A DNA stretch of 9,014 bases from JBKHAJ01 sp964641125 (GTDB lineage: Bacteria; Spirochaetota; Spirochaetia; SPDA01; CAZSGZ01), in contig CAZXMO010000099.1 in the NCBI GenBank assembly GCA_964641125.1, positions 1-9,014 on the forward strand, written 5' to 3'. Position numbers and translations under genes: made by a program. Below are positions 5,133 through 9,014 of this stretch, in pieces; position 1 is the first letter of the stretch; every line of letters begins with the position of its first letter. Under the pieces are notes generated by a model. It saw nothing but the letters and a program-made list of their open reading frames with translations. It searched no databases and was not told the DNA's origin.

Positions 5133-6146
5133 CTACATGACGATGAGTGTTCCGTAGAGGGCTCCCGCCGCATCCACGGCCTGGAGCACCTCGATGATGA
5201 CATCGGTCTTGAGCCCGGCGCTCTGCATGACGTCGACGAGCTCGCTGACCGTCGCCTGTGCGGGAAGTACCACCTGTTCCGGGGTGTCTCTTCCCATGGT
5301 ACGGCCCACGGTTACCGAGTCTCCCTTGAAGGAAACCGCCACCGTTCCCAGCCGTACCCTCTCTCCGATTACCACAACCCCCGTCCGGGGATTGACCACG
5401 ACGATGCTCGAAGGATCGGGCTGCACCTCTATCCGTTCTATCCGGGAAATAAAGGATACCGGATCGGCGAGCGTCTCTTCCGGCATGTTTACCCTGACTA
5501 AGGCGGCGTCTAAGGCCCTGACTTCCACTGAATCGGTCAGCTCCCCGCGTATGGCGGCGGCGACGGCGTCGGCTGTCGCGAAGTCGGGCCGCTTGAGAAT
5601 GATGTTGACCGTCCCGTCGGTGACGAAGTCCCCTCCTATTTCGGTTTCGACTAGAGCGCCCCCGGGTATGACCGCGGTGGTTTCGACCCGCGCCCGATCG
5701 GTAACGGACACGACTCCTTGGGCCACGGCATAAACCGAGCCGTTGGCGGCCTTCAAGTTTGTCTGGAGCAGGACCCCTCCGCGGAGGGACCGGGCGTCCC
5801 CGAGACTGGACACGTGGACGGGAATCCGGTCTCCGGTACGTGCGAATCCTGGTATGTCGGCGGTCACCATGACCACCGCCGAGTTCTTACTCCGGATCTC
5901 TTCGGGATCGATGCTCATGCCGAAATTCCCCACAAGGTTGGAGAGGCTTTTCATGAGGACCGCCGACCTGTTGCTGTCCCCCTGTCCGCTTAAGCCCGTC
6001 ACCAGACCGAATCCCACCAACTGATTGTCCCGCATCCCCTGGACCTGGGCTATGTCCTTGATCCGGACTGTAGGCTGCGCGGAGATGGAAACCGCCGCCG
6101 CCGAGAGAAACAGGCAGATGCATATACCGGTTTTACAGATCCTCAA
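5133..6146 (-). CDS. flgI: Flagellar P-ring protein FlgI
   Basis: A periplasmic protein that assembles around the rod as the P-ring. The 337-residue precursor, somewhat shorter than the roughly 365 aa of the Escherichia coli protein, has a signal peptide (about 1-23, cleavage predicted after ISA). Family-typical segments follow: VRIKDIAQVQGMRDNQLVGF (27-46), LVTGLSGQGD (48-57), SKNSAVVMVTADIPGFARTG (87-106), GGVLLQTNLKAANG (123-136) and VVVNPRTGVVVIGERVRLG near 250. The chosen start is TTG 6144-6146, supported by a strong GGAGG with a 6-nt spacer and by a complete signal peptide. It overlaps flgA by 14 nt. No flgH (L-ring) gene is nearby, which fits periplasmic flagella that need no outer-membrane bushing. 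Confidence 0.95.
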   Translation of the reverse strand: MRICKTGICICLFLSAAAVSISAQPTVRIKDIAQVQGMRDNQLVGFGLVTGLSGQGDSNRSAVLMKSLSNLVGNFGMSIDPEEIRSKNSAVVMVTADIPGFARTGDRIPVHVSSLGDARSLRGGVLLQTNLKAANGSVYAVAQGVVSVTDRARVETTAVIPGGALVETEIGGDFVTDGTVNIILKRPDFATADAVAAAIRGELTDSVEVRALDAALVRVNMPEETLADPVSFISRIERIEVQPDPSSIVVVNPRTGVVVIGERVRLGTVAVSFKGDSVTVGRTMGRDTPEQVVLPAQATVSELVDVMQSAGLKTDVIIEVLQAVDAAGALYGTLIVM

Positions 6147-7104
6147 TGACGGCCTCCCCGGGACTGACTATCCGCGCTTTGATCGATTTCTCGCCGTTTC
6201 GCGGCTTCACCCCTATAACCTCGCCTACCCTGCCCGATTCCCTCGCGGTGGCGGCAAGCTTCATCTCGATGGTCCCGCTGGAGGCGGTGACCGTTATCTC
6301 CTCACCAGCTTTGACGTCGATCCGCTTTCGTGTGTTATATCGGGTAAGCTTCTCCCCCTCCGCTAAACGCCTGCTTGCCGCGTATCCGCTAAGTATTTCG
6401 TGAGTCGTTATCGCACCGTATCCTTTGTCCGAAGCGGGGATTTCTTTCACCGTCACCTCCGCGGCGGTTATCGATTGGCCCGCCTCTAAAGATCGCCGTG
6501 TCCATGCCTGAAGGATATATCCCCGCACCTTTACCTTGATCTCGGTTTCTTTCCGTCCTGTTTCATTAACTCCGAGGGAAAAGTGTGCGGTCATCCGGCC
6601 GTTTCCCCGAAAATCGGATTCGATACGCGGAGATACCGCGGGCCCTTGGACGGCTTTTATCGAGTCGATCTTCTCCTCGACCTCGGATAAGGAATCGTCG
6701 AAGATGATTTCAACTCTGTCGTAGGGCTCACCGACCCTATCGAGCGCTTTTTCGGCAATACTACGGATTGTTTCCCTGTGCCGGGACAAGGAATACCGCT
6801 TAGGCTGGTAGAGAGTGCCCTCCCCCACGAACACCACGGGGCGGACGGCGTAGGGGGCGAGATTATCTTCGATGTAGCCTCGGGAGAGGTAAGATATCTC
6901 GCTGAATTCGAGCTTTTCCGCTCCGGCGGGGATCTCGAAGGGCCCCCGGCCGCCTCCCGCGGTTGTCACGCAGTCGTCGACGGCGGCGGACCCTGCCGAA
7001 TCGGTAATTTCAGGCAGAATGTAAACGGTATCGGAAACGGCCGGAAGCGCCGCACCTAAGAGGAGGAAAAGAAGGGTTAATACAGCGCTTGTGACCTTGA
7101 TCAT
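6133..7104 (-). CDS. flgA: Flagellar P-ring assembly chaperone FlgA
   Basis: A periplasmic chaperone that helps FlgI form the P-ring. The 323 residues start with a signal peptide (hydrophobic 7-22, likely cleavage after AVS near 24). A longer, weakly conserved N-terminal region to about 195 follows, then an SAF-type domain near 200-260 (SLEAGQSITAAEVTVKEIPA, 205-224, and LAEGEKLTRYNTRKRIDV, 247-264). The C-terminal FlgA module ends in GEVIGVKPRNGEKSIKARIVSPGEAV. It is longer than the roughly 220 aa of the E. coli protein because of the N-terminal extension. ATG 7102-7104 begins 9 nt after the flgG stop. The GAGG there is only 2 nt from the ATG, so translation is probably coupled to flgG. It overlaps flgI by 14 nt. 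Confidence 0.9.
   Translation of the reverse strand: MIKVTSAVLTLLFLLLGAALPAVSDTVYILPEITDSAGSAAVDDCVTTAGGGRGPFEIPAGAEKLEFSEISYLSRGYIEDNLAPYAVRPVVFVGEGTLYQPKRYSLSRHRETIRSIAEKALDRVGEPYDRVEIIFDDSLSEVEEKIDSIKAVQGPAVSPRIESDFRGNGRMTAHFSLGVNETGRKETEIKVKVRGYILQAWTRRSLEAGQSITAAEVTVKEIPASDKGYGAITTHEILSGYAASRRLAEGEKLTRYNTRKRIDVKAGEEITVTASSGTIEMKLAATARESGRVGEVIGVKPRNGEKSIKARIVSPGEAVIEDL
6153..6157 (-). promoter_or_regulatory. Ribosome binding site for the TTG start of flgI
   Basis: GGAGG on the minus strand within the last codons of flgA, 6 nt before TTG 6144-6146. It is the evidence for choosing the non-ATG start, since no in-frame ATG lies before the signal peptide core. Confidence 0.7.
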
Positions 7105-7113
7105 AGCCTCAAT

Positions 7114-7908
7114 CTATCGTTTCAAGTTGTTCGCGATGCCGAGCATGGTGTCGCTTGTCTGGATGGCCTTGGAGTTGAGCTCGTAGGCCCTCTGGGCGAC
7201 GATCATGTTCACCATTTCCTGGACCACACTCACGTTCGACATCTCGAGAAATTTATGGATGGTCTTTCCCATCCCCTCGAATCCGGGGCGGGCCCCGATG
7301 GGATCGCCCGAGGCGTTGGTTATCTTGAAGAGGTTTTCACCGATCGCCTGGAGCCCCGTCGGATTGACGAACCGGTAGAGCTGGAGCTGTCCTACCTCTA
7401 AGGGATCGTCGGAACCGGCAACTTTGACCGTGACCCTTCCGTCCTGGGAGATGGTCAGGCTGTCCCTGACGAAGCCGTCGGGGAGGACGACCTCGGGCAT
7501 CAGCCGGTACCCGTTGGAGTCGACGATCTGTCCGTTGCTGTCGATCTTAAACGCCCCGTTCCGGGTATACCCGTAGGTACCGTCGTAGAGGAGGACCCGA
7601 AAGAACCCTTCCCCCTGAATGGCGATGTCCGAGATATTGCCGGTGTTCTGCAGGGACCCTTGAGTAAAGATCTTCTGAGTAGCCGCCACCTTGACTCCGT
7701 GGCCCACCTGGATGCCGGTGGGAACCACCGTGAACTCGGTAGCAGGAGTGCCGGCGATCCGCCGGGTCTGGTAGAGGAGGTCCTCGAAATCGGCCCGGTT
7801 CTGCTTGAAACCGGTGGTGTTCACGTTGGACAGGTTGTTGGAAATCGTATCGATATTGAACTGCTGCCCCTGCATTCCCGACGCAGCGGTCCAGAGTGAA
7901 CGCATCAT
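7114..7908 (-). CDS. flgG: Flagellar distal rod protein FlgG
   Basis: Structural subunit of the distal rod that links the motor to the hook. The 264 residues match the family length of about 260. The N-terminal rod motif LWTAASGMQGQQFNIDTISNN (5-25) continues into LSNVNTTGFK. The core has GEGFFRV and YTRNGAFKIDSNGQIVDSNGY, and the C-terminal helix is MVNMIVAQRAYELNSKAIQTSD followed by MLGIANNLKR. Together these give FlgG rather than FlgF. The start has two ATG codons in tandem (7908 and 7905). The first is 10 nt after GGAGG and is preferred, though the second is possible. A 17-codon open frame lies between it and flgF. Confidence 0.96.
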   Translation of the reverse strand: MMRSLWTAASGMQGQQFNIDTISNNLSNVNTTGFKQNRADFEDLLYQTRRIAGTPATEFTVVPTGIQVGHGVKVAATQKIFTQGSLQNTGNISDIAIQGEGFFRVLLYDGTYGYTRNGAFKIDSNGQIVDSNGYRLMPEVVLPDGFVRDSLTISQDGRVTVKVAGSDDPLEVGQLQLYRFVNPTGLQAIGENLFKITNASGDPIGARPGFEGMGKTIHKFLEMSNVSVVQEMVNMIVAQRAYELNSKAIQTSDTMLGIANNLKR

Positions 7909-7958
7909 CTCTCTGTTTCCTCCCCGATATGTATATTCCCGTTTATACTACGCATCAT
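7905..7958 (-). CDS. Possible 17-codon minicistron between flgF and flgG
   Basis: A short open frame encoding MMRSINGNIHIGEETER. Its ATG shares one base with the flgF stop (TAATG), and its TGA overlaps the tandem ATGs of flgG. Its first nine bases, ATGATGCGT, are identical to those of flgG exactly 50 bp away, so it begins MMRS as FlgG does. It lacks a good Shine-Dalgarno sequence of its own. It may couple translation of the two genes or be a remnant of a small duplication. A chance origin is quite possible. Confidence 0.25.
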   Translation of the reverse strand: MMRSINGNIHIGEETER

Positions 7959-8806
7959 TAGACTCGTACCGCCTCGTTTATGAGCTTGCCGGTCAGCGAG
8001 TCCTGACTCTGGACGACCTTCTGGTTGGCCTCGTAGGCCCGGTTGACCTCGATCATCCGGACCATCTCGGTTACCGGGTTGACGTTGGATCCCTCTAAGA
8101 ATCCCTGGCGCACATTGGGACGCTCGACTTCGGGAATGGCCGCCGCCGGGCCGGAATCGACGGTCTCCCGCCACAACGATCCGCCCTGCTTCTTGATAAA
8201 TCTGCTGCGGTCGAAGTCGACAATCTTCAGGCTGTCGACGAGCTCGATGTTCTCCCACTCGTTCTCTTCCAAGGCCACGAGACGCTGGGGATCATCGGCG
8301 AAGGTGCTGTTGACGTAGACTTTTCCCTTCTCGTCGACGACGAAGTTGTTCTCTTTTATCTGAATCGGCCCTTCGCTTCCGAGGACGGGATACCCTTCTT
8401 TGGTAACCAAAAGTCCCTCTTTGCCGAGGGTAAAGCTGCCGTTTCGGGTGTACCGTTCCCCCTCGGGTGTCAAAACGGTAAAAAATCCCTCTCCCTCGAG
8501 GGCCAGATCGAAGCTGTTCTCGGTTTCCTTCAAGGCCCCCTGGGTAAAGACGGTATACGCCTCGTTCATCTCGACGCCGGTCCCGATCTTTCCCACCACC
8601 GGGGCCATGTCGGCCGACCCGAAGGGGAATTTATAGACCCCGTCGTCGTTCATACGCCGCACGAGGAGCTCCGGAAAGGCCTTGTGCACCGAGGTATCCC
8701 GCTTGTAGCCGTTGAGGTCCACATTGGCTAAGTTATTGGACAAGACGTCCATCCGGTGCATCTGCGCCACCATTCCCGATGCCCCGGTATACAGTCCTCG
8801 AAACAC
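7958..8806 (-). CDS. flgF: Flagellar proximal rod protein FlgF (FlhO-like)
   Basis: Structural subunit of the flagellar rod and first gene of the operon. The 282 residues begin with the rod signature LYTGASGMVAQMHRMDVLSNN (5-25) followed by LANVDLNGYK. The core contains EGEGFFTVLTPEGERYTRNGSF, and the C-terminal helix is MVRMIEVNRAYEANQKVVQSQD. The divergent middle and lower similarity to FlgG identify it as FlgF, called FlhO in Borrelia and Bacillus. It is a little longer than typical FlgF (about 250-270 aa). The start is GTG 8804-8806, supported by GGAGG at 8814-8818 with a 7-nt spacer. An upstream ATG at 8818-8820 is out of frame. A sigma-28-type promoter lies just upstream. Confidence 0.92.
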   Translation of the reverse strand: MFRGLYTGASGMVAQMHRMDVLSNNLANVDLNGYKRDTSVHKAFPELLVRRMNDDGVYKFPFGSADMAPVVGKIGTGVEMNEAYTVFTQGALKETENSFDLALEGEGFFTVLTPEGERYTRNGSFTLGKEGLLVTKEGYPVLGSEGPIQIKENNFVVDEKGKVYVNSTFADDPQRLVALEENEWENIELVDSLKIVDFDRSRFIKKQGGSLWRETVDSGPAAAIPEVERPNVRQGFLEGSNVNPVTEMVRMIEVNRAYEANQKVVQSQDSLTGKLINEAVRV

Positions 8807-8813
8807 GCTCTAT

Positions 8814-8818
8814 CCTCC
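8814..8818 (-). promoter_or_regulatory. Ribosome binding site that supports the GTG start of flgF
   Basis: GGAGG on the minus strand, 7 nt before GTG 8804-8806. It decides the start of the operon's first gene. Confidence 0.75.
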
Positions 8819-8837
8819 ATAAAACAGGCTATTTCAA

Positions 8838-8864
8838 TTATCGGACTGCCCGGGAAAACCTTGA
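8838..8864 (-). promoter_or_regulatory. Sigma-28 (FliA-type) promoter of the flgF-G-A-I-J operon
   Basis: On the minus strand TCAAGGTT (8857-8864), an 11-nt spacer and TCCGATAA (8838-8845). Against the enterobacterial consensus TAAAGTTT-N11-GCCGATAA this is 6 of 8 and 7 of 8 matches with exact spacing. The expected start near 8830 leaves a short leader that contains the flgF ribosome binding site. A sigma-70 reading of GATAAT lacks a -35 box. Confidence 0.7.
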
Positions 8865-8898
8865 TTCTTTCATACTGGCCCGGGGCCCGGAGATTATC

Positions 8899-8925
8899 TT
8901 GATTTTTTTTGTGATCAGCTATACT
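8899..8925 (+). promoter_or_regulatory. Predicted sigma-70 promoter of tRNA-Thr
   Basis: -10 box TATACT (8920-8925, five of six) with a TTGATT at 8899-8904 as possible -35. The spacer is only 15 nt, so the -35 assignment is tentative. The expected start near 8932 is about 9 nt before the mature tRNA. The promoter is divergent from that of flgF, separated by a GC-rich patch (8877-8890). Confidence 0.5.
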
Positions 8926-8940
8926 GTGCTCGTGATACAC

Positions 8941-9012
8941 GCCAGAGTAGCTCAGTGGTAGAGCAGCTCACTCGTAATGAGCAGGTCTGGGGTTCAAGTC
9001 CCCACTCTGGCT
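8941..9012 (+). tRNA. tRNA-Thr (anticodon CGU)
   Basis: A complete 72-nt cloverleaf. The acceptor stem GCCAGAG pairs with CTCTGGC, followed by discriminator T. The D arm is GCTC/GAGC. The anticodon stem GCTCA/TGAGC encloses CTCGTAA, giving anticodon CGT, which reads ACG. The T arm is TGGGG-TTCAAGT-CCCCA. No CCA is encoded. The window ends two bases later, so further tRNAs could follow. Confidence 0.96.
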
Positions 9013-9014
9013 TT

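Noticed and set aside
8877..8890. GC-rich GGCCC repeats between the flgF and tRNA-Thr promoters
   Set aside because: The patch is short and low in complexity, with no extended symmetry. It is not enough to call an operator.
1853..9012. A functional link between TsaD, which modifies ANN-reading tRNAs, and the tRNA-Thr gene in the same window
   Set aside because: They are 6 kb apart in separate transcription units. TsaD acts on many tRNAs, so proximity is no evidence.
1..9014. Mobile elements, CRISPR arrays, phage genes or a new defence system
   Set aside because: I found no transposase, integrase, spaced repeat array, attachment-site duplication or unfamiliar gene cluster. Apart from the regulatory layout, this is core chromosomal DNA.

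Overview
The window is most consistent with a chromosomal segment of a moderately GC-rich spirochaete, probably free-living. The main reason is the gene order flgF-flgG-flgA-flgI-(flgJ)-sigma factor on one strand. As I recall it, this matches the Borrelia burgdorferi block flhO(flgF)-flgG-flgA-flgI-rpoS, with gcp/tsaD and apt also nearby there. No L-ring gene (flgH) accompanies flgI, as expected for periplasmic flagella. I see no mobile element, CRISPR array or foreign-looking DNA; coding density is high and no gene-free stretch exceeds about 160 bp.

Layout from left to right. (1) A two-tRNA unit on the minus strand, tRNA-Gln(CUG) then tRNA-Glu(CUC), behind a TTGACA-N17-TACAGT promoter. (2) apt (minus) and a MinD/ParA-family ATPase (plus) diverge from a 7-bp inverted repeat that supplies both -35 boxes. 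The ATPase appears to be read from a leaderless mRNA. (3) tsaD and a membrane-anchored divergent polysaccharide deacetylase (minus) overlap by one base. They have their own TTGACG-N17-TACAGT promoter, which places the expected transcription start at the GTG start codon. (4) An RpoS-like sigma-70-family gene (minus) is preceded by a well-matched sigma-54 (-24/-12) promoter. (5) A flagellar rod/P-ring operon flgF-flgG-flgA-flgI-flgJ (minus) is headed by a sigma-28-type promoter. (6) A divergent tRNA-Thr(CGU) lies at the right edge.

Function. The flagellar operon supplies proximal/distal rod proteins (FlgF, FlgG), the P-ring protein and its chaperone (FlgI, FlgA) and a single-domain rod-capping FlgJ. 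The downstream sigma gene can be reached by read-through, because I find no convincing terminator after flgJ, but it also has its own sigma-54 promoter. Motility (sigma-28), an alternative-sigma cascade (sigma-54 to RpoS-like) and housekeeping expression (sigma-70-type promoters for tsaD, apt and tRNAs) are therefore interleaved within 9 kb. The most notable observation is the sigma-54 promoter in front of the RpoS-like gene in a spirochaete flagellar locus. It suggests that the RpoN-RpoS cascade known from Borrelia also exists outside that genus.

All calls come from reading the sequence and recalled family knowledge. No database search was possible.
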